Source: an uncultured Cohaesibacter sp. (lineage in GTDB: Bacteria; Pseudomonadota; Alphaproteobacteria; Rhizobiales; Cohaesibacteraceae). From it: a DNA stretch of 64,000 nt. The position numbers were made by a program, and so were the translations under genes. Positions 39,996 through 48,689 of this stretch are shown here, piece after piece; positions within the stretch are counted from its first letter, which is position 1; each line of letters starts with the position of its first letter. The stretch covers positions 4,229,501 to 4,293,500 of the forward strand of contig NZ_OY821667.1 of the NCBI RefSeq assembly GCF_963682185.1. The letters run 5' to 3'. The notes under the pieces are model-generated. The model searched no databases. It was given only the letters and a program-made list of their open reading frames with translations, and was not told the origin of the DNA.

Positions 39996-40850
39996 ATGTT
40001 TGATATTTCTCCGCAGTCGGCCTACACAATCCGCAACCACATGCTCTATACCAATGAGGCGCCGGTGGCCTTTGAGCGCTCGCCCAATCAGTCTGGTGAT
40101 TTTGCGCCGCGCGGCATCATTCTGCACGACACGGCCGGCCGGCTTGAAAAGGGCAATGCGGTCAACTGGTTTCTCAAACCCGAGGCAAAGGCATCTGCCC
40201 ATCTCACCATCGAGCGGGATGGCTCGGTGACCCAACAAGTGGCCTTCAATCGTCGCGCCTGGCATGCGGGCAAGAGCTGCTATCGCGGCGAAGAAGGCGT
40301 TAACGCCTTTGCCTTCGGCATCGAGATGGTCAATCTGGGCAGATGCAACAAACTGCGTGATGGCTCCATTCAGCCTTGGTTCAAGGGCGATTATCGTGAT
40401 GGCACCGATGGCCTTCACTTTGCCTTTGCTGCCAGTCGCGCCCATGGCAAGGGCTGGTGGCTGGATTATACCGCCGCCCAGATCCGAACGGTGACGGCGA
40501 TCGCCCAGAGCCTCATTGAAAAATATCAGCTCTCCTTCATAGCTGGTCATTGGGAGATTGCTCCGGGGCGCAAGATCGATCCAAACCCGCTCTTTCCACT
40601 TGAGCCCTTGCGCAATGCGCTGCTCGGAGCCAAGGGCGAGCAGGGTGGCCCAATGGTGATTGCCGACGCCAATCTGCGTCGCTGGCCTTCCTATGCGGAC
40701 AATGTCATTCGCGTGCTTGAGAAAGGAACGCCACTGACCATCATCCGCTCGGGCCATTACAAGCCGCTGGGCCATGCCGAACTGTGGCATCTGGTCGAAG
40801 CTGGCGATCAGCAAGGCTGGGTTAACGGCACTCTGATCGATCTGGATTAG
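39996..40850 (+). CDS. N-acetylmuramoyl-L-alanine amidase (Amidase_2) with SH3-like C-terminus
   Basis: 284 residues. The zinc amidase fold shows RGIILHDTAGR (first His), AWHAGKSCYRGEEGVN (second region) and FIAGHWEIAPGRKIDP (final His and Asp/Lys region). The last 60 residues (NLRRWPSYADNVIRVLEKGTPL) look like an SH3b domain that binds wall or ligands. There is no signal peptide, so export by another route, or a lysozyme-like phage origin, is possible; no phage genes are near. It may recycle or remodel peptidoglycan. Confidence 0.87.
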   Translation: MFDISPQSAYTIRNHMLYTNEAPVAFERSPNQSGDFAPRGIILHDTAGRLEKGNAVNWFLKPEAKASAHLTIERDGSVTQQVAFNRRAWHAGKSCYRGEEGVNAFAFGIEMVNLGRCNKLRDGSIQPWFKGDYRDGTDGLHFAFAASRAHGKGWWLDYTAAQIRTVTAIAQSLIEKYQLSFIAGHWEIAPGRKIDPNPLFPLEPLRNALLGAKGEQGGPMVIADANLRRWPSYADNVIRVLEKGTPLTIIRSGHYKPLGHAELWHLVEAGDQQGWVNGTLIDLD

Positions 40851-40883
40851 AGCGCCTGATCGCAATAAAATGACCACAAACAA

Positions 40884-40911
40884 AAAAGAGGCCCCAGATG
40901 GAGCCTCTTTT
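40884..40911. terminator. Bidirectional terminator between amidase and ribF
   Basis: AAAAGAGGC (40884-40892) pairs with GCCTCTTTT (40903-40911). Runs of A and T on both sides let it serve both convergent genes. Confidence 0.78.
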
Positions 40912-40960
40912 ATAATGTCAAGTTGGGAGATCTGAGCCCAAACAGCGCATGGTTGGGTCT

Positions 40961-41953
40961 CTAGTCCCAAATCCGGCTTTCTACTTCCGAGAGTGGTTCG
41001 GCATACCGCAGAATGGCTCGCGCCTGAACGCTGTCTGCATCCATCTGGTTGATCAGAGCCTCAAGACCATCGAATTTCATTTCCTCGCGCAAATAGGAAT
41101 AGAGCACGACGCGCACGTCTTCATCATAAAGATTGTCGTCGAAGTCAAAGACATGCACCTCGAACACGCGGGGGCCATTGTCAAACATCGGGCGACGGCC
41201 AAAGCTGGCGACACCATCATGCTGAGAGCCATCGGAGCGAACAAACTTGACCGCATACACCCCTTCGCGCAGGCGGCTATTGTCCGGCAGGGTCATGTTG
41301 GCCGTCGGGTAGCCCAACTTGCGGCCATTCTTGGCACCGTGGACCACCACGCCAGAAAAGAAATGGCGATAGCCAAGCAGCCGGTTGGCCGGAGCGACCG
41401 CGCCATCTTCCAGTGCCTGCCGGATGCGGGTCGAGGATACGGCATCGCCAGAACGATCGGTTTTCATATCGACGATGGTAACGCCAATGCCCAACGCTTC
41501 ACCCTTTTCCTGCAGATAGTCCGGCGTGCCCGTGCGATCCTTGCCGAAATGGAAGTCATAGCCCGCAATGGCCTTCTTGGCATCGAGCTTGTCGATCAGC
41601 ATGTCGGTGATGAACAGGTCCGGAGACTGGCTGGCAAAGGCCGCATCAAAGGTCAGGGACACCATGCCATCTAGCCCGAGCGCACGCGCGATCATCGCTT
41701 TTTCCTCGTGGGGGGTGAGGCGAAAGACCGGATAGTTGGGCCGGAACAGGGTGCGCGGGTGAGGTTCAAAGGTCAGCATCACGGCCTTGAGGCCAGAGGC
41801 GCGCGCTTCCTTGACGGCATCTTCCAACACGGCCTGATGCCCGCGATGCATGCCATCGAAATTGCCAATCGCAACAACGCCGCCTCTGAGCGAATCCGGC
41901 AAAGGCTGCTCAGGATATCGGATGTCAACAAAGGACGCGGCTGGGGTCATCAT
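40961..41953 (-). CDS. ribF: Bifunctional riboflavin kinase / FAD synthetase RibF
   Basis: 330 residues from the ATG at 41953 (a second ATG follows at 41950), with AAGGAG about 11 bases upstream; the open frame continues to 42073 without family support. The N-terminal adenylyltransferase has GNFDGMHRGHQ (HxGH-type) and SSTRIRQAL. The C-terminal kinase has GRKLGYPTANM and SFGRRPMFDNG. It converts riboflavin to FMN and FAD. In relatives ribF precedes ileS; here it is separated from it by the amidase gene on the other strand. Confidence 0.95.
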   Translation of the reverse strand: MMTPAASFVDIRYPEQPLPDSLRGGVVAIGNFDGMHRGHQAVLEDAVKEARASGLKAVMLTFEPHPRTLFRPNYPVFRLTPHEEKAMIARALGLDGMVSLTFDAAFASQSPDLFITDMLIDKLDAKKAIAGYDFHFGKDRTGTPDYLQEKGEALGIGVTIVDMKTDRSGDAVSSTRIRQALEDGAVAPANRLLGYRHFFSGVVVHGAKNGRKLGYPTANMTLPDNSRLREGVYAVKFVRSDGSQHDGVASFGRRPMFDNGPRVFEVHVFDFDDNLYDEDVRVVLYSYLREEMKFDGLEALINQMDADSVQARAILRYAEPLSEVESRIWD

Positions 41954-42178
41954 TTTAAGGCAACTCCTTGTAACCGGCAAAAGTCCGGCAGGGTTGAAAA
42001 TAGTCAAGCATAGCCAAGTGGATATGCGTAAAAGGTTTGGCGGGAGGGTGCCCAACCTCATGGATGAGGTCAAGTTCTCTCGTTAATATAGAGCCCGGTC
42101 AATCCACATCAAGAGAGTTTCGTGCTTCATGGCATGACCTTCTCTTGCCGAGGCTTCATGACGAAAATGATCTTCACA

Positions 42179-42706
42179 TCATCGATAGACCGGCTTTGGC
42201 AAGGTTTGGCGGGCCACAGCCTGTCCGCTTTGCGTGGCTTGTGGCTGCTGTGCCTCCATGGCCTGGCCTGATGCTGTCATCGCACCATGCGCTGCAGAGC
42301 CAGCGCTGTTCAGCAGAATGGTCGGATGTAATGTGGGCGTGTAATAGGCAAACCCACTGGCTTTGACATTTTCTCCGGACACCAGTTGCGCCGAATAACG
42401 GCAGGAGCCGCGGGATGCGCATTTGGTTCGGTCATTCTTGGTGACGGATAGGTCAAAATCAACATGTTTGACACCCGGGGTCGGGATTACTTTGGTTTCC
42501 TCGAGCACACCAGCGCCATCTTGCAATCCTACCAGAATCACATCGCCATTTGTTGCCGCAAAGTCCCATTGCACTTCGCCGGAGACCCCTTCGCTGGACG
42601 GCAGCATCTCGCTGATGTCATCCATCCCCATTGTTACAGAGCGGCAACCGGCAAGCGCGGTCAGCAGAAACAGGGCGGGCAGGGATGCGGTCTTGAAGTC
42701 AATCAT
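42179..42706 (-). CDS. Putative lipoprotein, possible YscW/YbaY-like
   Basis: 175 residues. The N-terminus is a lipoprotein signal ending in LTALAGC (Cys near residue 21). The mature core (GEVQWDFAATNGDVILVGLQDGAG, then VKHVDFDLSV and two Cys in CASRGSC) resembles in outline the small beta-sandwich lipoprotein family that includes YscW and YbaY, but I am not sure. The tail is rich in Ala and Gln and probably disordered. Function unknown. It is transcribed alone. Confidence 0.65.
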   Translation of the reverse strand: MIDFKTASLPALFLLTALAGCRSVTMGMDDISEMLPSSEGVSGEVQWDFAATNGDVILVGLQDGAGVLEETKVIPTPGVKHVDFDLSVTKNDRTKCASRGSCRYSAQLVSGENVKASGFAYYTPTLHPTILLNSAGSAAHGAMTASGQAMEAQQPQATQSGQAVARQTLPKPVYR

Positions 42707-43306
42707 GACAACCTCTCAAGGTACGCGTGGAAGGGCAGGCGGATAATCAATCCGAAAGACATGAGCCAAACCGCAAAGAGAGACACTGAAAGTGTGTGCC
42801 TGAAAAATCGGTCTGAAATGACCCCGTCGTTGGAAATGCAAAAAACAATGCTGCGTGCCCCGTTTTATAACGGGACCGGAGCTGTGACCAGTTCTTTTTC
42901 ATCAGTCTGGATCAAAAGCCGCTGAGGGCGTTTCCAGACCCTGAAAGGAGGGGAAGTGTCCCTAAAAGGGCGCGTGTCCCGAAAAGGAGGGGTAAGCCAA
43001 AATGGGAATGTCATTAGGATGCTAAAACAAGCACGATATGATCTTGCTCTGGCAGCAACATGCGGGGCACCTAAGGGAAAAGCACCATGAGGCAAGATTC
43101 ACACTATACTTATGCGAGCGGCGAGGCTAGGGTGCCGGTCCGATCAACAATCCCGTTCGGCGCGGAACGCTTATGGCGCACCGTCAGGCCCTCATTTTAA
43201 GCTCAATTTGTGGGCCGAGAATGGGCATGGCGGACCAATGCCCCCAGAGTGGCCTGCAAATCCCGATTTTTTGGGACCGGACCATTTTCATATTTCTGGT
43301 GACAGC
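42707..43306. other. Gene-free region upstream of the second MATE gene with short repeats
   Basis: 600 bases. Around 42944-42992, AAAGGAGGGG occurs twice and GTGTCCC occurs twice between them (42957, 42974). The MATE frame is open from 43112, so the region shrinks if that start is used. Nothing else is recognised. Confidence 0.35.
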
Positions 43307-44770
43307 ATGCAAGACCAGCCACCGGTGCTGGATGGACAGAGCCCGATCTCTGACCAAGCCACCGTAAAACAGGGAACGCCTATTTCCTGGCGCGAAGAAA
43401 TCGCGGCCACGCTGGCGCTCGCCTGGCCGCTTGTTCTGGCGCAGTTGGCGCAATTTTCCCTTCAGATTACCGATGTGATCATGATGGGGTGGCTGGGGCG
43501 CGAGGCGCTGGCGGCCGGCTCGCTGGCTGCTGCGCTTCTGCATCCGGTTGTCGTCTTCGGTATCGGGGCCCTGTCTGCCGTGAGCCCCATGGTTGCGCAG
43601 GCAATTGGCGCGAAGGACTATACCTCTGTGCGTCGGTCTGCCCGTCAGGGCATATGGGTGGCGTTTGTCATCTCGGTCCTGATCATGATTTTGCTCTATC
43701 AGAGCCAGCATATTTACGCTCTTGGCGGCCAGATGCCCGGTCTGTCTGCCGAGGCTGCCAAATATTTGAATTTCGCTGCCATCGGCGTGTTCCCCTCGCT
43801 GGGCTTTGTTGCCTTGCGGTCTCTGGTAACAGCCCATAGCGAAACCCGCATCATTCTGGTGACGACCATCGCGAGCTTCTTTGTCAATTTCGCAGGCAAC
43901 TATCTGCTGATGTTCGGCAAGTTCGGCTTTCCAGCCCTTGGGCTGGCAGGCGCCGGTATCTCCACCTCTGTTGTGCAGACCTTTGTCTTCATCTTTTTGG
44001 CACTCTATGTGGTCTTCAAAAAGAGCTATCGCAAATATGATTTGCTGGCGCGTTTCTGGAAACCGGACTGGCCACGCTTTTTCGAGCTGTTCCGTATTGG
44101 TATTCCCATCGGCCTGATGGTGATGGTGGAAGTGGGGCTGTTTGCCGCCGCTGTGTTCCTGATGGGCTGGATTGGCACTGATGCGCTGGCCGCACATACG
44201 GTTGCCGTGCAACTGGCCTCGCTGGCCTTCATGGTGCCCCTTGGTCTTAGTCAGGCGACCACGGTGCGCACCGGACTTGCTTATGGCGCGCGCTGCCTTG
44301 AAGGCATCCACCGGGCGGGCTGGGTGTCTGTGCTGATCTCGGCGCTGTTCAATTCGATCAGCTGCGCCAGCTTCTTGCTGTTTCCGCATTTTCTCGTTGG
44401 CCTCTATCTGGATCCGACTGTTGCCGCCAACAGCGTGCCTTTCGCTCTGGCGGTGAGCTATCTGGCCTATGCCGGCCTGTTCCAGTTGGTCGATGGCCTC
44501 CAGGCCACGATGGCAGGGGCCTTGCGCGGGCTGAGTGACACAAATGTGCCGATGCTTATTGCCATTGTCGGCTATTGGATTTGCGGCTTGCCGATCTCCT
44601 ATTTCTGCGGCTTCATTCTGGGCTGGGAAGGCGAGGGGATCTGGCTGGGGCTTGCGTCCGGCCTTGCCATTACGGCTGCATCGCTGACCTATCGCTTTAT
44701 CAATCGTGAGCGCTTGGGGTTGGTCAAATTTTCAAACAGAGCGATTCTGGAGGTTCCAGAACTGAGCTAG
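43307..44770 (+). CDS. MATE family efflux transporter (NorM-like)
   Basis: About 487 residues from ATG 43307; the frame is open to 43112 and an ATG at 43238 is another option. Twelve membrane segments, with ITDVIMMGWLGREALAAGSLAAAL and the ALRGLSDTNVPMLIA segment of the second half, as in NorM-type Na+/drug antiporters. Substrate unknown. The DJ-1/PfpI gene follows after 31 bases on the same strand and is probably co-transcribed. It is only distantly similar to the other MATE protein in this window. Confidence 0.85.
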   Translation: MQDQPPVLDGQSPISDQATVKQGTPISWREEIAATLALAWPLVLAQLAQFSLQITDVIMMGWLGREALAAGSLAAALLHPVVVFGIGALSAVSPMVAQAIGAKDYTSVRRSARQGIWVAFVISVLIMILLYQSQHIYALGGQMPGLSAEAAKYLNFAAIGVFPSLGFVALRSLVTAHSETRIILVTTIASFFVNFAGNYLLMFGKFGFPALGLAGAGISTSVVQTFVFIFLALYVVFKKSYRKYDLLARFWKPDWPRFFELFRIGIPIGLMVMVEVGLFAAAVFLMGWIGTDALAAHTVAVQLASLAFMVPLGLSQATTVRTGLAYGARCLEGIHRAGWVSVLISALFNSISCASFLLFPHFLVGLYLDPTVAANSVPFALAVSYLAYAGLFQLVDGLQATMAGALRGLSDTNVPMLIAIVGYWICGLPISYFCGFILGWEGEGIWLGLASGLAITAASLTYRFINRERLGLVKFSNRAILEVPELS

Positions 44771-44801
44771 AGCCGCGATTTGGCAAACAGGGGAGAAGCA
44801 A

Positions 44802-45416
44802 ATGCAGGAACGGTATATCGGTATCCTTCTTTATGAAGGTGTTGAGGTGCTGGACTTTTCCGGTCCCTTCGAGGTCTTTACGACCGCGCGGCGGGTGGCC
44901 GAAAAGAATAGCAAGACCTTTGCCTATGCGCCCCTGCTGATTGCTTCAACCTTGCAGCCGGTGCATGCGCGGGCGAATTACAGGGTGTTGCCAGATCATG
45001 ACTTTGCGTCGCATCCTGCTCTGGACGTCCTGCTTGTGCCCGGCGGGGTGCATGAGCCGCTGCTTGATGATGATCGACTGCTGGGCTGGGTCAAAGCCGA
45101 GGCCACTAAGGTTTCTCTGCTCACATCCGTTTGCACCGGCGCCTTCATTCTGGCTGAAGCGGGCTGCTGCTCCGGCAAGACAATGACCACCCATTGGGAA
45201 GACATTCCCGATTTTCTCGAACGCTATCCTTCTATTGAATGCGTCCGGAATGTGCGTTGGGTGGAAGATGGGGCATTGATCAGCTCGGCAGGTATTTCCG
45301 CTGGCATCGATATGGCCCTGCAAATGGTGGCGCGGCTGGGGTCTGAAGATCTGGCAAAGAAGACCGCGCGGCAAATGGATTTTGACTGGACGCGCACCGG
45401 TCTCTCTATTGCATAG
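44802..45416 (+). CDS. DJ-1/PfpI family protein (glutamine amidotransferase-like)
   Basis: 204 residues. The fold is recognised by VEVLDFSGPFEVF at the start, LLVPGG, and the nucleophile elbow TSVCTGAFIL with Cys near residue 110; TTHWED supplies a nearby His. This pattern is shared with isonitrile hydratases and the N-terminal half of AraC-type GATase1 regulators, but no DNA-binding domain is present here. A GGAGAAG lies about 7 bases before the ATG. It follows the MATE gene closely. Confidence 0.85.
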   Translation: MQERYIGILLYEGVEVLDFSGPFEVFTTARRVAEKNSKTFAYAPLLIASTLQPVHARANYRVLPDHDFASHPALDVLLVPGGVHEPLLDDDRLLGWVKAEATKVSLLTSVCTGAFILAEAGCCSGKTMTTHWEDIPDFLERYPSIECVRNVRWVEDGALISSAGISAGIDMALQMVARLGSEDLAKKTARQMDFDWTRTGLSIA

Positions 45417-45652
45417 CTTACCTAATGGCATCGCCTCCAAACTTTAAATGCCCACATATGCAAGAGCATAAAAAGAGGCCTGAGCTTCTATGTGACCGGG
45501 TCGCAAGAAAACTCAGGCAAGCTTCAGGGAAAACGCTTTCTATCGTGGGCACACTATCCTCCTAGTGGGAGGATGATCAAAAACGCATGTCCGGAAGCCA
45601 CCGCGCAAAGATGCGGCCAAAAAAGTGCTACAAGAAAGATATGCTGGATTAA

Positions 45653-46105
45653 TCAGGGTGTCGGCTTCTTGGGCGCCATGACAACGGCTTCTCCGGACAT
45701 CACGGAAAGGCCATCCACTTCGGCAGCGCAATCAAGCGTAACGCGGCGGCCCTTGTCTTGCAGGTCCTTCACAGTGGCTGTGACCGTTACCGTGTCGCCC
45801 GGTCGAACCGGCGCCTTGAATTGTAGGGTCTGGGAGACATAGATGGAGCCCGGACCGGGAAGGCGCATGCCCAGAATGGCCGAAAGCAGGCTGGCGGTGT
45901 AGATACCGTGGGCTATGTTGCTGCCAAATCGGCTAGCCGCGCCATGAGCCTTGTCTATATGAATAGGGTTGTGGTCGCCGGTCAGATCGGCAAAAGCTGA
46001 AATATCACTTTCAGTTACCCTATGGGTCAGGCTTTCCTGCTGCCCGATCTGCATATCGTCATAATAGATTGTCCGTGGTGCGACGCCCTCAAGCGGTGCG
46101 GTCAT
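45653..46105 (-). CDS. MaoC family (R)-specific enoyl-CoA hydratase-like protein
   Basis: 150 residues from the ATG at 46105, with a strong GGGGAGG upstream; the frame is open to 46294. The hotdog fold shows the catalytic motif DLTGDHNPIHID (Asp and His) and the FGSNIAHGIYTASL stretch, then GSIYVSQTLQFKAPVRPGD. Members hydrate (R)-enoyl-CoA, often feeding PHA synthesis or fatty-acid oxidation. No PHA genes are near, so the pathway is open. Confidence 0.88.
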   Translation of the reverse strand: MTAPLEGVAPRTIYYDDMQIGQQESLTHRVTESDISAFADLTGDHNPIHIDKAHGAASRFGSNIAHGIYTASLLSAILGMRLPGPGSIYVSQTLQFKAPVRPGDTVTVTATVKDLQDKGRRVTLDCAAEVDGLSVMSGEAVVMAPKKPTP

Positions 46106-46797
46106 TCTTCGTCCTCCCCTTGCCATTTGAGCCATAATCCCCGGTGGCTCTCTTTCCTGTTCATGCCACGCGCCGTCTACAGTCACTCTGTATCCTCTGT
46201 GCCATCTCTGTGCCATGGGCTGACACATTGCTCTTGGCAAGAAGCCCATTTTGAAGAGGTCTACATCCGGTCGTGAAATTTTGCAATGCAGCAAAATTGA
46301 GCATGTGCAACAAACGCACTGACGTCAACACGGCATAGGTCTATTGAGCCAAAGTGGGAGAATAAAGGGGAAGAGTGCGAGGCTTGATATAGAAATCAAG
46401 ACCAATATTGTTACTTCTGCCAAGAACGATGAAATACACGAGTTCAAATTTATTTTAGTGTTCATACAAGACGCGGAGCCCGCTGTAGCCCTTGAGCCTG
46501 TGATAAAAGCACTGTCTTTATGGTTAATAGATATAAAGGTTAGTAAAGGCTGAATAAAATACTACAGCTAGGTAAATATTGAAGCAAATTTCCATGATTT
46601 CCTAACAAAACAGGCCGTTTGTTAGGAATTACGACTTCTCCCGCCTTTTGCCAGTTAACCGCTTTTTTAAACCCTTGAGATAGTCTTCTCACCATGTCAG
46701 GGAACTCAGAATTCCCGAGCACAATAAACCAACAGTCTGAAAAGTCGAAAATTCCGCTGATAAAGGCGGTAATGCAGTGTGAGTTTGGAGTAAACAA
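46106..46797. promoter_or_regulatory. Long region upstream of cheY
   Basis: 692 bases between the MaoC start (minus) and cheY (plus). It contains an 11-bp perfect inverted repeat (46599-46628) and TTAA halves spaced by 8 bases (46655-46670), one base longer than a CtrA box. No gene is supported. Confidence 0.4.
46599..46628. repeat. Perfect 11-bp inverted repeat upstream of cheY
   Basis: TTCCTAACAAA (46599-46609) and TTTGTTAGGAA (46618-46628) are perfect complements around an 8-base spacer, about 170 bases before cheY. No T tract follows on either strand, so an operator or RNA hairpin is more likely than a terminator. Confidence 0.55.
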
Positions 46798-47181
46798 ATG
46801 GCCCTCGATCTTTCTATGCCGGTACTGGTAGTCGATGACTATAAAACCATGATCCGCATCATCAAGAACCTGCTCAAGCAGCTTGGTTTTGAAGATGTAG
46901 ATGATGCTGCTGATGGAACCGAAGCCCTGGCGAAAATGCAGGATCGCCGTTATGGCCTTGTCATTTCCGACTGGAACATGGAGCCCATGACCGGTTACGA
47001 GCTTCTCAAGCAGGTTCGCGCAAGCGACTCCCTGTCCAAGACACCGTTCATCATGGTGACAGCAGAATCCAAGACCGAAAACGTGATTGCAGCCAAGAAG
47101 GCCGGTGTAAACAACTACATCGTGAAGCCATTCAACGCCGCAACACTCAAAACCAAAATCGACGCTGTCTTCGATAGCTAA
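46798..47181 (+). CDS. cheY: Chemotaxis response regulator CheY
   Basis: 127 residues, a single receiver domain. Acidic pocket Asp in VVDDY (residues 12-13), phospho-Asp in VISDWNM, Thr in MVTAES and Lys in VKPFN are all present, as are the lengths between them. Phosphorylated CheY binds the flagellar motor switch. GGAG lies about 8 bases before the ATG. cheZ follows on the same strand after 346 bases. The core cheA-cheW-cheR-cheB genes are not in this window. Confidence 0.94.
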   Translation: MALDLSMPVLVVDDYKTMIRIIKNLLKQLGFEDVDDAADGTEALAKMQDRRYGLVISDWNMEPMTGYELLKQVRASDSLSKTPFIMVTAESKTENVIAAKKAGVNNYIVKPFNAATLKTKIDAVFDS

Positions 47182-47527
47182 GTCGATCACTCGCATTGCT
47201 TTCCTCCCGTAAGGGAGAGTGAAATGCAGGATAATGATTGTTTGGTTAGGCCGCTGCGCCGGGCATTTGCCCGGCAAGCCCCTCGGCTAGACAATGGCTT
47301 TAAGTGAAAGCGCTAAAAGCCACCCAATCTCCCTTGCAAAATGAAGACAGGGGACTTCGCCGCAGGATTTCTTCCGCGGTCTACGGTAGCGCCTACCGCA
47401 AAATCTCGCCTTTGTCGGGAAATAAAACTTATAGGCGCTTTGAGCGATGAGATCGCAGAAACATTTTGAAATGGTTGGGCGATCAAGACGGTCAAATTTC
47501 TGAAATCAGACCCAAGGGGAAGATGAA
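47182..47527. other. cheY-cheZ intergenic region with GC-rich hairpin
   Basis: 346 bases. GCCGGGC (47258-47264) and GCCCGGC (47269-47275) form a perfect 7-bp stem with an ATTT loop, without a T tract, so it may stabilise mRNA or slow transcription rather than end it. A weaker CTCCC/GGGAG stem lies at 47204-47217. No gene is seen. Confidence 0.45.
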
Positions 47528-48256
47528 ATGGCAGCAGATGCAGAACAGCTAAGCGCAGAAAAAGTTGCACAACTCGTTGCTTTTCTAGAAAAGAACAAGG
47601 GAGAAGCCGTCTCCCTGAATGATATCATGGCTCTTGCAGAGGTCATGGCAAACAGCCTTGATTCCTATTTGCAAGCCATGGACAAGACCCTGTATGAAGA
47701 ATTCACGTCCATCGCGACTGAAATTTCATCCATGAAAGATGAAATTGCCGCTTTGCGTCCTTCGCAAATGCGTCATGCCGCTATCCCTGATGCCGGGCGC
47801 GAACTGGATGCCGTCGTCGAAGCGACGGAAAATGCAACAAACATTATCATGTCCTCCGCCGAAGAAATCATGGGCGCTGATCCAAGCGACTCTGAGGCCT
47901 ATCAGGCGTTGGTCAATGACAAGGTCATCGAGATTTTCGAGGCTTGTTCCTTCCAGGATATTACGGGCCAGCGTATCTCCAAGGTCGTGCACGCCCTCAA
48001 TGTGATCGACAAGCGGGTCACCACTTTTGTTGAGCGCATGAAGATGACGGATTTCGAAGATGCCGACTATGTCGAAGTTGAATCCGATGAAGATCGCCGC
48101 AAGCGCGAATTGATCCTCCATGGCCCGCAGCATGCTGGCGAAGGGGTTGAGCAGGATGAAGTGGATGCCATGTTGGCGGATCTGGACTTCAGCAATAAAA
48201 AGCTGAAGGAAGAAGAGGATAGCAGCCAGGACGATATCGACGCCCTGTTCGGCTAA
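47528..48256 (+). CDS. cheZ: CheY-phosphate phosphatase CheZ, alphaproteobacterial type
   Basis: 242 residues. The catalytic Gln motif ACSFQDITGQRISKVV (Gln143 after Phe142) sits in a long helical region, as in CheZ, which speeds dephosphorylation of CheY. Known CheZ ends in a CheY-binding peptide. Here there are two in tandem: EQDEVDAMLADLDF (residues 208-221) and SQDDIDALFG (233-242) separated by a charged linker. The N-terminal 80 residues are helical without a recognised domain. GGGGA precedes the ATG. Adjacency to cheY supports the call. Confidence 0.9.
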   Translation: MAADAEQLSAEKVAQLVAFLEKNKGEAVSLNDIMALAEVMANSLDSYLQAMDKTLYEEFTSIATEISSMKDEIAALRPSQMRHAAIPDAGRELDAVVEATENATNIIMSSAEEIMGADPSDSEAYQALVNDKVIEIFEACSFQDITGQRISKVVHALNVIDKRVTTFVERMKMTDFEDADYVEVESDEDRRKRELILHGPQHAGEGVEQDEVDAMLADLDFSNKKLKEEEDSSQDDIDALFG

Positions 48257-48297
48257 GCGGCCTCGCTTGGCTGGCCATGATTTCAGGTAAAACTTAC

Positions 48298-48325
48298 AAA
48301 GCCGGGCAATGCGCCCGGCTTTTTC
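48298..48325 (+). terminator. Terminator of cheZ
   Basis: GCCGGGC (48301-48307) pairs perfectly with GCCCGGC (48313-48319), flanked by AAA and TTTTTC. It lies 42 bases past the cheZ stop. Confidence 0.8.
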
Positions 48326-48362
48326 TATTGTGTCCAAAGAGAGGGATGCCATCACCCCTTGG

Positions 48363-48689
48363 GGTATATCGGCCCACCGCCACCTTCGGGTCCTTGATGT
48401 CACCAGATAGGCCTCGCGAGACTCGCCCGCGAGATAGGCTTATCGGCAAAAGGGATTGTGACATCCCTACATATTCGGATAAGTCGGCCCGCCGCCGCCT
48501 TCCGGGACGGTCCATTTGATATTGCCGTTCGGGTCCTTGATGTCACCAGATAAGCCTCGCGAGGCTCGCCCGCGAGATACGCTTATCGGCAAAAGGGATT
48601 GTGACATCCTTACATATTCGGATAAGTCGGCCCGCCGCCACCTTCGGGAACAGTCCATGTGATGTTGCCGTTCGGATCCTTGATGTCAC
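48363..48689 (-). repeat. 143-bp tandem duplication of the ETF-QO gene 3' end
   Basis: Reading on the plus strand, the anchor TTCGG(G/A)TCCTTGATGTCAC recurs at 48385, 48528 and 48671, a period of exactly 143 bases. Two full units (48385-48527, 48528-48670) therefore precede the real gene end. A further degenerate piece at 48363-48384 lacks 28 bases. The units encode, on the minus strand, near-identical versions of the ETF-QO C-terminal peptide, one with Thr to Lys and a TAG instead of TAA stop. Confidence 0.85.
48539..48608. repeat. Nested hairpin within each 143-bp unit
   Basis: Three pairs of arms nest: GATGTCAC (48539-48546) with GTGACATC (48601-48608), GATAAGC (48549-48555) with GCTTATC (48581-48587), and CTCGCG (48556-48561) with CGCGAG (48571-48576). 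The copy in unit 1 (48396-48465) keeps all three with one G-T wobble. It immediately follows the ETF-QO stop. Confidence 0.7.

Noticed and set aside
43184-44389. Minus-strand open frame (401 codons) opposite the second MATE gene
   Set aside because: Composition is unlike a real protein (rich in His, Gln and Arg), with no motif; an artefact of GC-rich codons.
46655-46670. CtrA-like box upstream of cheY
   Set aside because: The TTAA halves are 8 bases apart, not 7, so it does not fit the CtrA consensus.
48294-48658. Two short minus-strand frames (48294-48515 and 48467-48658)
   Set aside because: They are the duplicated ends of the ETF-QO gene read with a new upstream; they lack a ribosome-binding site and are better explained as part of the repeat.
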